From NCBI RefSeq assembly GCF_963169125.1, contig NC_084799.1, forward strand, positions 104,671,143 through 104,735,142: a DNA stretch of 64,000 bases, written 5' to 3'. Below the pieces are notes generated by a model. That model was not told the DNA's origin and made no database searches. It saw only the letters and a program-made list of their open reading frames with translations. Shown here piece after piece: positions 21,187 to 30,900 of this stretch. Position numbers and translations under genes: made by a program. This DNA comes from Humulus lupulus (Eukaryota; Streptophyta; Magnoliopsida; Rosales; Cannabaceae). Position 1 is the stretch's first letter; each line of letters starts with the position of its first letter.

Positions 21187-21760
21187 GTAGGTGCTCCCTG
21201 TCTTATCTTCTTCATGAAGATAAGCTTCGAGCCTGTGGTCTTCTGGACAAGGATGAATCCACAAACGACTGGTCCAACAAGAAGTATAGCAAGTGGGAGT
21301 CCATGCCTCTTCCAACCGGCAGCCTTCCTCTGAGGTGAAGCTCTAAGGCACGGTCCCTAGCTCGCTGTCCCAGGAGTCCGTGCTCGGGGAACGAGGCCAA
21401 TGATGAGGCTTCGAGCCCGAGTGATAGAGGTATGGTCATCCTTTGCTCAGTTTTATGGTCTCCCTCGCTACTTAAGCATAAGCCCGATACCTTAATATTG
21501 TGTGAAGATGATAGGAACCACTTTTATGTATGGTCCTGGGTAGATGAGAGGGTTCATAGGTTTGATAGTTAGCTAGGGAAGTACGATACTATGTATAGTT
21601 TGAATGAGGTCTCGGATGGAATAGCTGTCCAATATGGGATAAATGATTACAGGGACCTTTTGATGTTGACCTCCATATATAGGGAAGGGATTCCCCCTAC
21701 CTCTTCCGAAGATGGGGGAATTACGTGGTCGCCGAGCACGAGCTCGGGCGAGAGTTCCAG
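21187..21760 (+). pseudogene. Antisense gene of element F, upstream exon (degenerate)
   Basis: Plus-strand frames here read like decayed coding sequence: a segment with DESTNDWSNKKYSKW near 21,250, and LLMLTSIYREGIPPTSSEDG near 21,655-21,715, interrupted by stops and frame changes. It ends at an AG|GTAGGT donor (21,761). The promoter side was removed by LTR G. It occupies the position of the first exon in B and C, but I do not recognise a Transposase_28 domain in it. Confidence 0.45.
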
Positions 21761-21846
21761 GTAGGTTCCTCATTACTTCCTTTACTTGTCATTACTATTT
21801 GCATTATGCTATCGAGATCGTTTTCTAATGTGATTTGATTGTGCAG

Positions 21847-22323
21847 GTACTATGGACTCCGATCTCGATACCGTGCTCGCCAGAGGCGAGAGGGCTAAGA
21901 GGAGTACGCGCCCAAGAGCCCTGCAAAAGTCTGATCGGCCTGCCAAGGTCTCTAAGAGGACTGAGAAGACTCCTCCCCCAGCTCCCACGGTCACAAACCC
22001 AGCCGTGGATCCGACTCCTTAGGTCGAAGCATCTACCACAGTTGTTCCCCCTTTGCCTCCTCTGATCATGGTCCGCTCAATGCTTGCCCCACTTCCGAAG
22101 AAGCCCTTGGCCTCCAAAACACGTCTGTTGTCGATTTCTACTCATGTTGATGAGTATGTAGTCGAAAATGCTGCCGGGACCCATGGGGCTACACTTAGCT
22201 CGGACATTTTGTCTCGGGTGGGCTAGAGCATTAGCGGCTTTGAAGCTCCCCAGTGGCAGTTTTTGAACAATGCTCGGGACTGCAAAACTCTTTACGGCAA
22301 GAGTGTCGAGCTTGCTGCTGCGG
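21847..22323 (+). pseudogene. Antisense gene of element F, middle exon
   Basis: Bounded by a TGTGCAG acceptor (after an 86-bp GT-AG intron, 21,761-21,846) and a GCG|GTAACC donor. Encodes an Arg/Lys-, then Pro-rich region (MDSDLDTVLARGERAKRS start) with stops at about 22,019 and 22,224. The end (VELAAA) joins the next exon at phase 0. Confidence 0.5.
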
Positions 22324-22396
22324 TAACCTTTCTCACCTTATTATTTGTTGTACTTATGCTTAGTGTATGTTCTAACTTGATTTGTTTGTGCGTCAG

Positions 22397-22897
22397 TCTC
22401 TTACTGCCTTTGCTCAGCTTAATTACAAGTTGAACAACGAGGTCCATTCGAGCATGTCCTATGCCCAAGAGTTGAAGGATCTTCAAATCAAGCTTGCTGA
22501 CGAGTTCAAGGCCGCAAAAGCAAAGATGGAGGCTGAAGCCGATCAGATGAAGGCCAGGATAGCCGAGCTTGAGAAGCTGAATGCCAGGCTCGAGGAGCTT
22601 GAGAAGATCAATGCCAAGCTTGAGGAAGAGAAAAAGGCCACTTTCGAGATAATGGAGGGCGAAAAGGCTCGTCTTCTCGAAGAGTTCAAGGAGAAGAAGG
22701 ATCGGGCAGTTGACCTGGCCATGTACATGATCTAGGCCAGTAACGTCGATCTCGATACCAGCATCCTAGGATCTTTTGAGGAAGAGCTCGTGGACAAATG
22801 GCATACTCGACTTGATGCAGAGGATGTTGCTCGAGAGGAGGCAGAGAAGGCCAAGGATGGTGCTGAGAAGGCTAAGGGGAGCGCTCCTTCCTCCTAA
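22397..22897 (+). pseudogene. Antisense gene of element F, last exon (coiled coil)
   Basis: Follows a 73-bp GT-AG intron (22,324-22,396), phase 0. Open for 112 codons of strongly heptad-like Glu/Lys/Leu/Ala sequence (AELEKLNARLEELEKINAKL), then TAG at 22,733-22,735 where TGG is likely ancestral. It continues in frame through DLDTSILGSFEEELVDKW to TAA at 22,895-22,897. Same exon layout and phase as the last exons of B and C. Confidence 0.62.
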
Positions 22898-23519
22898 ATC
22901 TTGACCCGGGGCTGTGTCCCTTTGAACCCTTGTAATAGTTTTTATCTTTTATTTTCAATGACCTTGGGGCTAAGACAATTTATAGCTCGTAAAAGAGCTA
23001 TTTTCTTATGATATTTATAATACCGTGTTTGACTTTACTTTTATATTTTTGCTTTACATTTCTTAAGTCAAAATATTTCAAGCAATTTATATTAAAAGTG
23101 TCCTTGTGTTTGTTTATTCATACAAACACGTGGTGGATTTTAAACTCGAGCTTCAATGCATTCATGCATAGTTTACTCGATGTATCCGTGTCCGATCTCA
23201 TTACACGTCAAGGTCAGAACTTACTTTTACCATGCACTCGAAAGTACTTATATGGCGTGTAATGTAGGTGGTTTAGTTATATCCTGCTTTTCTAGTTACT
23301 TTCCTCGTCCTCGGGTAGCTCCCCAAAGTTATGAGGTCGAAACTATCTCTTTGCAAGATATTCCAGCCTCGATCTCAACTTAATTTGAAGTAGGTTTATT
23401 TATATTCCAACTTTCTGTCGATTAGTTTTAGCTGGTTTGTTCCAAACCTATTTAGGTCGTGTTTTTGGTTCGTAATCCATACACTTATATTTTTGATCTA
23501 GTTATATCTAAATCACGTA
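22898..23519 (-). other. 3' non-coding region of element F
   Basis: AT-rich sequence beyond the end of the antisense gene. No coding feature is supported; open frames at 23,008-23,383 have no recognisable domain. Confidence 0.4.
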
Positions 23520-23683
23520 TTTGGTTATATCCAAATTACCTTGGCTTGCGCATTTGGTTATATCCAAATACTTTATTCTTAATTATTTTAGCTCACGTAT
23601 TTGGTTATGTCCAAATACTTATATTTTTTAATAATTTGGTTATGTCCAAACTATATTGGCTCGCGTATTTGGTTATATCCAAA
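23520..23683. repeat. Irregular tandem array of palindromes in element F
   Basis: Five copies of TTTGGTTATATCCAAA or its TTTGGTTATGTCCAAA variant start at 23,520, 23,553, 23,600, 23,635 and 23,668 (spacing 33-47 bp), with spacers that share GCTCACGTA or GCTCGCGTA. More degenerate copies lie just left. Each is an inverted repeat (TTTGG...CCAAA). On the minus strand the unit reads TTTGGATATAACCAAA, close to CCTGGATATAACCAGG at 30,901 in element C. Confidence 0.85.
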
Positions 23684-23731
23684 CACTTTTATTCTTTTCG
23701 TGTATGCTATGTTTTATTTTTTCAAGCTCAC

Positions 23732-23758
23732 GGTATATATACCACTGATGCCCCCTTA
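23732..23758 (-). other. Internal PPT-like motif of element F
   Basis: On the minus strand it reads ATTAAGGGGGCATCAGTGGT and on to ATATACC. It lies directly after pol once element C is removed, between pol and the palindromic array, the same relative place as the motifs in B and C. Confidence 0.45.
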
Positions 23759-23790
23759 ATATCCTATGAGTGTGACCATAGGTTATTAAA

Positions 23791-23795
23791 TTAAG
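23791..23795. repeat. Target-site duplication of element C, left (TTAAG)
   Basis: TTAAG before C's 5' LTR, repeated at 36,997-37,001. Confidence 0.95.
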
Positions 23796-24527
23796 TGTAC
23801 GCCCTGATTTTCCCACGGGCTGATTAGCAGGACGAGCCTCGGACTAATCAGGTTTAGTCCGAGGTGCCCACAGGACGAAGATCCTATTTCCAGGGCGGAT
23901 CTTCTCAGCTCGAGAGGGGCATCTGAAGGCCACGCCAGGAGAACAGCTCGGAATACGAGCTGTTCGTGTCGCGAGGAGCCTAGGAAGCTTTGAGCCTTTA
24001 TGAAATCAACGCACGCAAGATAAACGTGCATATATCTGACATCACGTGTCTGATATCCCCTTGACTTCTCGGACACGCAGTAGAAATGTGCGTGTCAGAC
24101 ACCCACGGATGGGTTGGGCCGTGCGGCCCATTATATCCTTCCATGCTGATTAGACCACACTTATGTGTCAGGTTTAGGAATTAATCATGAATGCCACAGA
24201 GTGGATATGACAAATGGTAAGGTCACGGGATGACCTCCCTACCAACTTCCAGGTGCCTTCTCCTATAAATATGGAGACCCTGGGAGTTGATAGGGGTTGG
24301 AAAAAATAGTCTTTGAAGGACTATATACTTTGTAAACCAAATACCCAGAGAGGATGAATAATATTGACTAGTGGAGTAGAAGGATTTTAACCATTGAACC
24401 ACTTAAAAACGTGTCTTGATTCACCTAGTTCATATATAAGATTTCATATCTGTGACGGTTCTACCTTAAGTGCTAATCTCTTTCTCTTCTTCTCTTAATT
24501 ACCTGTTGCCGAAGAACCGTGTCAACA
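23796..24527 (+). repeat. Element C 5' LTR
   Basis: 732 bp, TGTACGCCCTG to CGTGTCAACA. Same length as 36,265-36,996. Confidence 0.95.
24264..24271 (+). promoter_or_regulatory. TATA box of element C 5' LTR
   Basis: TATAAATA in a CTCCTATAAATATGGAG context, conserved at 36,733-36,740. Probable promoter of the genomic RNA. Confidence 0.7.
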
Positions 24528-24530
24528 GTT

Positions 24531-24549
24531 TGGTGCTTTCATTGAGAGC
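24531..24549 (+). other. Primer-binding site of element C
   Basis: TGGTGCTTTCATTGAGAGC three bases after the LTR, identical to that of B. Confidence 0.75.
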
Positions 24550-24582
24550 AAGTTCGATTAGTACTACCGCAGACATCCAACT

Positions 24583-26640
24583 ATGGTGACCACTCGATCC
24601 AGGCATGGTAACGAGACAGAACAGCATGATGGGCAGGAGGCCCACCAGGTTGCCATCCCTGATGAACAAGCTTCTGAAGTCCAGCAGAGGCCGGGAAAGC
24701 AGCCGCCGGGCCAAGACGACACTGGTAGTTCAGCGCCCCGGCCGCCTAATCCGAATCCATGTTATTATTCTGCGGTGGAGATGGAGAATGTTCAGCTGAG
24801 GAGCCAGTTAGCAGCAGCTGGTCAGCAAATCCAGGATATTCTGAGCCGACTACCCCCTCTCACAACCAACGGTAACGTTGGAGAGAGGCAAGGCGAGGCT
24901 CCTAAGTCTCGCCGGAGTAATCGGTCCAAGCATAGCCGTTCGGGTAGACTTCCTGCAGCCAACTCCACCCCTTCATCACACCATCAGGAGGCAAACCTTA
25001 GGGAAATGCCTCGGACCAGACAGCAGCAGTACAGCCGTTCGGTTAGGACGTCGACCCCTAGCTCTCAGCCTTCCTCGAGAACGCCCAGAAGAGATCGAGG
25101 AAATTCCCGAAGAAGGGCCGAGGAAGGCCAGAGACGTCGGGTCGTCCCCGAAGGACATCCAGTTCCTCGTCTAGCTCGCCCAGCGCGGGACCAGCAAGCT
25201 GGCAGGGCCGAGAGGCCCCCACCAAATTTAGTCCGTCCGGATGGCACTAGGATCGCCTCCCCAGTCAGGCATCCTCCTTCTCCCATCAGATATCCATCTC
25301 CTCAGCCCGTCCGAGACATCCCGACCTACGGAAATAGCAGGAGAGGCCTGCCGTCAGCTGGACCCTCCTGGCGCGGCAGGATGCCGGAGGAAGGATCAGG
25401 TCATAGCCGCCAAAGACGCACCCCGAGCCTGTCCAACAGGAGTCACTGGACCGGTAGTGGATGGAGTGATCTCTCGGGAGGAGACCTGCGCCAGCGACTA
25501 AGTTCGGCACAAAGTCACCATACTACCCAGGGAGGCGACCTTCGAGATCGCCTCAATTCTCATAGAGAGGATCGAGTTAGGGATGGTAACCAGGCCCGCT
25601 CGGTGGGGGTCCGATACGAAGTACATAACGGTGGAAATGTCCCAAATAACCTATCTCAAGATAGGAGAGGCAACAACCCACCTAATATGTACAACGGGAC
25701 CGGAGTTGTTGAACAGCCCCGGAATAACCCAGGATCTCAGAACAAAACCCTAGAGCGCCTAACTCAGATGGAGGAGCTGATGAAGAAGCTCCTATCGGAA
25801 AAAGAAAAAGACGAATATGATTCAGGGGACGAGATGGAACTCTTCGCCCCCAATATAGCAGCAACGGCATACCCTTCTGGTTTTCGTATGCCCCACCTGT
25901 CAAAGTTCAACGGGGATGGAGACCCGTCTGACCACTTAGGGATGTTCAACACCCTAATGATGGCCCATAACATCGGCCCGGAGCTGCGTTGCTTGATATT
26001 TCCCTCCACCCTGATTGGACCTGCCAGGCAGTGGTTCAAGCAGAGTAAAAGGCAGTCAATCAGCTCCTGGAAGACCTTCTCGGCGGACTTCAAGTGGGCA
26101 TTCCGCGCCTCTCAGGCCGCCCGGGTCCAGGCCGATTCTTTAGCTAACGTGAGGCAGAAGCCCGGTGAGACGTTGAAAGCCTACTTGAGCAGATTTGCAA
26201 ATGTCGCTGCTCGAGCAAGGGATGCTGACGATAGCTCCAAACTAATGGCCATGAGGATCGGGATCCTAGTCGGCGGAGACCTGTGGAAAGATATTCAAAG
26301 GAGGGGAGTAAGCTCGGTTAGAGAATTCCTTAACAGAGCCCAAGAGTGGATAAACTTGGAAGAAGCTGAAGCTTCGGCCGCCGGGACCAGCCAGGTCCCC
26401 GAGAAGACCGCTGGGACGGAGACGGAGATCGTAGTGGCGACTCCCGACGTCGCGCAGAATAACCAGCCCGGTGGTAGCAAAAGAAAAGGACATGGTGAAA
26501 ACAACCAGCATGGCCAGAAGAAGAATAAGTCTGTGGATAAGTTCAAGCCCGTGTTCACAACCTATGCCGAGCTCACCTAGACCAGGGAAAATATTTTCCT
26601 GGCCAACGCTACTCGGGTCCCCTGGAAGAGGCCTGAGCCA
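24583..26640 (+). pseudogene. gag of element C (one in-frame stop)
   Basis: ATG at 24,583 (MVTTRSRHGNETEQ). 665 codons are open, then TAG at 26,578-26,580, after which the same frame goes on into the zinc-binding part and the protease; the stop probably arose from CAG or GAT. Order: Gln/Pro-rich start, helical segment near codon 65-85, a long Arg/Ser/Pro-rich basic region (codons about 100-380), a short coiled coil (LTQMEELMKKLLSEKEKDEY), and the retrotransposon gag domain at about 25,880-26,360 with LIGPARQWFKQSK and ETLKAYLSRFANVAARARD. The basic region is unusually long and may bind RNA. This is the most intact gag in the window. Confidence 0.87.
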
Positions 26641-27828
26641 TTGAAGCACCCTAAGGGAAGGAGAGACGCTTCGAAGTTCTGCCGTTTTCATAACGACGTC
26701 AGGCACAATACCGACGACTGCAGGCACCTCAAAGATGAAATCGAGACTCTCATCCGAGCAGGATCATTGGCGCAGTACTCGCGGAACCGGGTCCCGGCAA
26801 GTCGACCCGTTCCGGAGGTCCCAGCCAGTCGGCTCGGGCGTCAGGCAGATCAGGACGTCCTTCCCCCCGTGGTCGAGGGAGAGATATCCACCATCTATGG
26901 AGGACCACACATGGCCGGCACGAGTAGGGGCGCCCAGAAGAGGTATGTGAATGAATTAAAGGCCCACAACGGAGCGGAGTTCGTCCCGGAACAGCGTCAA
27001 TCAAAACAACAACGATTAGAGAAACAACCGATAACTTTCACGGAGGAAGACGCAGGCCATGTCCAATTCCCTCATAACGATCCCTTGGTCGTAGCAGCCC
27101 AGCTCGCCAACCGGAAAGTAAGGAGAGTGTTGGTGGACAATGGGAGCTTGGTGAACCTCCTGTTCCGATCCACCTTAGAAAAAATGGGTCTGACTGTTGC
27201 CGAGCTTAAGGCAACCTCGATGATGCTATATGGTTTTTCAGGAGAAGGATCAGCAGCGATAGGGGCAATCGAGCTGGTGATCACCCTAGGAGAGGAGTCC
27301 TGGACAGTTCCCAAACTACTCGAATTCGTGGTCATTGACTGCTCTGCTGCCTACAATGCCATTTTGGGCCGACCTACGCTCATAGCCTTCGAGGCTATCA
27401 CTTCCATCCGGCACCTCGCCATGAAGTTCCCTACTTCAACAGGGGTCTCTACTATCAAGGGCGATCAGCTCGCTTCCAGGGAATGCTACAACATTTCCAT
27501 GAAGGGAAAATCTAAACCCGGGCAAGTGACGATGGCCGTTCAGGATGAAGAGGAATCTCAGGGACCCAAGGCGGCTCCTGAGATTGAAAAACCTCAGATT
27601 TCCGAAGACGAAAAGCCTGCCATGAGTGAGGATATTGACCCCCGTGTAGGCGAGGACATGTCCGAGCTACAAGCTATTGAGGAGCTCGAGGAGGTGAGCG
27701 TCGATAAAAAAAACCCATCACGGATGGTTAAGCTCGGAAAGAACCTCTGTGATAAAAGAAAGGCGGAGCTGACTACGTTTCTGCAGAAGAACCTAGACGT
27801 ATTCGCATGGTCGCATGATAGGAATTAG
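26641..27828 (+). pseudogene. Gag zinc-binding end and protease of element C
   Basis: Continues gag's frame. CRFHNDVRHNTDDC at about 26,680-26,722 is the zinc-binding-like motif at the end of gag; its usual Gly-His pair reads Arg-His. The aspartic protease follows: VRRVLVDNGSLVNLLF at about 27,117-27,165 with a D-N-G active site, then YGFSGEGSAAIG and YNAILGRPTL. The remainder is an acidic Glu-rich linker to RT. The frame ends at TAG 27,826-27,828 because of a frameshift near 27,812; RT resumes in another frame. Confidence 0.85.
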
Positions 27829-28773
27829 CCCGAGCATCATCATGCACATGCTCCACCTAGATAAGAGCGTCCCTGCCAAGTCTAAAAAACAGAGGCGTCT
27901 GGGAACAACCCGAGCCGAAGCCCTCGAAGAAGAGGTGGCCCGGCTCAAAAAGTGTGGCTTTATTCGTGAAGCCAAGTTTCCAATTTGGGTCGCCAATGCC
28001 AAGGATCGATCAATTGGTGGATGCCACGGCGAGGCACGAGCTCATGTCCTTCATGGATGCATACTCAGGCTACAATCAGATCGTGATGAATCCGGCAGAC
28101 TAGGAGCATACCAGCTTCATGACCCCAACTAATGTCTATTGTTATAGGGTCATGCCGTTTGGTCTGAAGAATGCCGGAGCTACCTACCAAAGGCTAGTGA
28201 ACAGAATGTTCGCGGACCAGATCGGGAAAAACATGGAAGTGTACGTCGATGATATGCTTGTCAAGTCAAAAACTGCCAGGAACCACGTTGGCGACCTGGA
28301 AGAATGTTTTAACATACTGCGTGAATATGGCATGAGGCTCAATCCTCAGAAGTGCACTTTCGGTGTTGCATCGAGGAAATTCTTGGGTTTCATAGTCAAT
28401 ACCCGAGGAATCGAGGCAAACCCCGACAAGATTAGGTCAATACTCGAGCTTCCTTCCCCCAGGTCGCGGAAAGACGTCCAAGGCCTCACAGAAAGAGTGG
28501 GAGCACTGAACCGGTTCGTCTCCAAGTCGACCGATAAGTGTCTACCCTTCTACAACCTGCTCCGGGGAAACAAGAAATTCGAATGGACAGTGGAGTGCGA
28601 AAGCGCATTCCTTGACCTGAAAGCGCATTTGGCTGAACCGCCTGTGCTATCAAAACCCAAGGTAGGAGAACCTCTTTTCCTCTACATGGCCGTCCTGAGG
28701 ACACAGCTAGTGCCGTTCTGGTGCGAGAAGAGGACCAGGCTCAGAAACCGGTCTATTACATCAGCAAGAGAAA
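27815..28773 (+). pseudogene. Reverse transcriptase of element C (internal deletion, frameshifts)
   Basis: The RT starts in one frame (GISPSIIMHMLHLDKSV to FPIWVANA near 27,996), then jumps to IDQLVDATARHELMSFMDAY in another. The part between, present in F as about 31 residues including DLNKACPK, is missing, so roughly 95 bp were deleted. A TAG at about 28,102-28,104 (NPAD, stop, EHTSF) fits CAG to TAG. The catalytic site MEVYVDDMLVKS is intact at about 28,230-28,265. Another frameshift near 28,690 precedes the RT-linked RNase H remnant. Confidence 0.85.
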
Positions 28774-29440
28774 ATGGCGTTCTGCCTAATCACGGCCTCG
28801 CGAAAGCTCAGGCCATACTTCCAGTCCCACTCTATACACGTCATGACCGATCAGCCTTTAAGGCAGGTTTTGCAAAAGCCTGAAGCATCGGGACGCTTGC
28901 TAAAGTGGGCGGTCGAACTCAGTCAGTTCGAGATTTTCTATACTCCCCGAACTACCATAAAAAGTCAGGCCTTGGCCGACTTCGTGGAGGAATGCACGGG
29001 ATTCCAGGAGATTCCATCAGGAGACTCACCTCAGGTCGCCTCTCCCCACTCATCGTGGAAGATCTTCGTTGATGGCTCATCTAATGAGAACGGCTCCGGG
29101 GCCGGAATCATTCTGATATCCCCAGAGGGACATAGATTCCACTCGGCGCTAAGGTTCAGGTTCAAGGCGTCTAACAACGAGGCAGAGTACGAGGCTTTGT
29201 TGGCTGGACTTAGGATAGCTAGTAAGCTAAAGGCGAGCTCTGTCCAATGCTTCAGCGATTCCCAGCTCGTGGTGAACCAGGTTCTAGGCGAATATCAGGC
29301 GCGGGGACCCAAGATGGCCACCTATTTGGCAAAAGTAAAGTCTGAACTGTCTGCGTTTGTTCGAGGGTCAATCGAACAGATACCTCGGGAGCAGAGCGCC
29401 AACGCAGATGCTCTCGCCAAGCTCGCCACCTCGGGCGAGA
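28774..29440 (+). pseudogene. RT-linked RNase H remnant and second RNase H of element C
   Basis: The first part (TDQPLRQVLQKPEASGRLLK, 28,840-28,910) is the degenerate RNase H tied to RT. The second, archaeal-type, RNase H at about 29,055-29,430 is complete and open: VDGSSNENGSGAGIILISPE, NNEAEYEALLAGL, CFSDSQLVVNQVLGEYQARG and NADALAKLA carry the D-E-D-D residues. It would degrade the RNA strand during reverse transcription. In this copy the domain itself has no stop. Confidence 0.85.
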
Positions 29441-30771
29441 CAGAAACCCTAGGGTTGGTGCCAGTTGAGTTCTTGGAGAATCCTAGCATAGACGGGGATC
29501 GGGCGGAAATTGAAATGATTGACATCAGGACGACCTGGATGACTCCCATTATTGAGTATCTCGTCGAGGGCAAGTTACCCGAAGGGCACAACGACGCACG
29601 GCGGGTCCTTTATCAAGCTCCGAGATATACGCTAGTCGAAGGGGTGTTGTACCTACGTCGGCATTCCCTACCTCTCCTCCGGTGCGTTCTTCCAAGTGAA
29701 GCGAAGGCCACCCTGCAAGAAGTTCATGAAGGATTCTGTGGAGACCACACTGGGGGGCAAAGCCTGGCTCTTAAGGTTCTCAGGCAAGGTTATTACTGGC
29801 CGACTTTGTCCAAAGACTCGATCTCATATGTAAAAAGGTGCGACAAGTGTCAGCGATTCGCTGCGGTTGCCCGAGCTCCTCCGGTCGAGCTAAAAATGAT
29901 TTCGTCTCCCTGGCCATTTGCCGTTTGGGGGATAGATCTAGTAGGCGCCCTGCCTACCGGAAAGGGCGGGGTCCGTTACGCCGTAGTAGCCATTGACTAC
30001 TTCACCAAGTGGGCCGAGGCAGAGCCGTTGGCGACAATAACATCGAAAAAGGTGTTAGACTTCGTGGTTAAAAGCATCATATGTCGATTTGGCCTACCTA
30101 AGAAAATCGTCTCCGATAACGGAACTCAATTTGACAGCGATCTGTTCACCGAATTTTGCGAAAGGCACGGAATTGTGAAAAGCTTCTCATCCGTGGCCTA
30201 TCCCCAGGCGAACGGCCAGGTCGAGGCTGTCAACAAAACTCTGAAGGCGAGCCTCAAGAAAAGGCTAGATGAGACAAAGGGGATCTGGCCCGAATAGCTC
30301 CCCCAAGTCTTGTGGGCATATCGGACCTCACATCGGACTCCCACGGGTCACACGCCTTTCTCCCTAACCTTTGGGAGTGAAGCAGTCCTCCCCGTGGAGG
30401 TTAAAGTTCTGTCACATAGGGTCCAGCACTACGACCAAGACAGGAACTACGAGCTCCTATGCCATTCCCTAGACTTAGTGGATGAAAGGCGAGAAGATTC
30501 ACAACTCCAGCTCGCCCATTATCAACAGAAGATCACTCGCTACTTCAACACTAAGGTCAAAAGACGTGCCTTTAGCGTCAGCGATTTGGTCCTAAGGAGA
30601 GTTTTCCTGGCCGGGAAAGATCCCAAAGATGGGGTTTTGGGACCAAACTGGGAAGGACCATACCAGGTCATCGAAGTCATCAAAGAGGGAACTTATAAGT
30701 TAGCTCGACTTGGTGGAGGGGCGGTCCCGCGGACATGGAATGCCATCCACCTAAAGAAATACTATCAATGA
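29441..30771 (+). pseudogene. Integrase of element C
   Basis: In the frame of the RNase H. Zinc-binding HHCC: HEGFCGDHTGGQ then RCDKCQRF at about 29,722-29,860. DDE core: GIDLVGALPTGKGG, IVSDNGTQFDSD and ANGQVEAVNKTL at about 29,930-30,245. A TAG at 30,295-30,297 splits the frame, which continues as LPQVLWAYRTSHRTPTGHTP to GPNWEGPYQVIEV and KYYQ with the proper TGA at 30,769-30,771. Apart from the single stop it is complete. Confidence 0.88.
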
Positions 30772-30881
30772 GCCACTTGTAAGGCCTAGGAGGTCACTTT
30801 CCATGTATAAATAAAAATCAAATGTTTCTCTTTATTTGCAAGTGTGATTTTAAAGTAACCACGAAAGACCTTTTCCCAGTT

Positions 30882-30900
30882 ACTTGGGGGGCATATGGTA
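30882..30900 (+). other. Internal PPT-like motif of element C
   Basis: ACTTGGGGGGCATATGGTA, about 110 bp after pol. The true PPT and LTR start of C read CTTGGGGGGCAGATGTAC (36,253-36,270), so the internal copy resembles a whole PPT-LTR junction. B and F have related motifs after pol. Confidence 0.6.

Noticed and set aside
22543..22728. Minus-strand Ser/Phe-rich frame
   Set aside because: Exact shadow of the coiled-coil exon on the plus strand.
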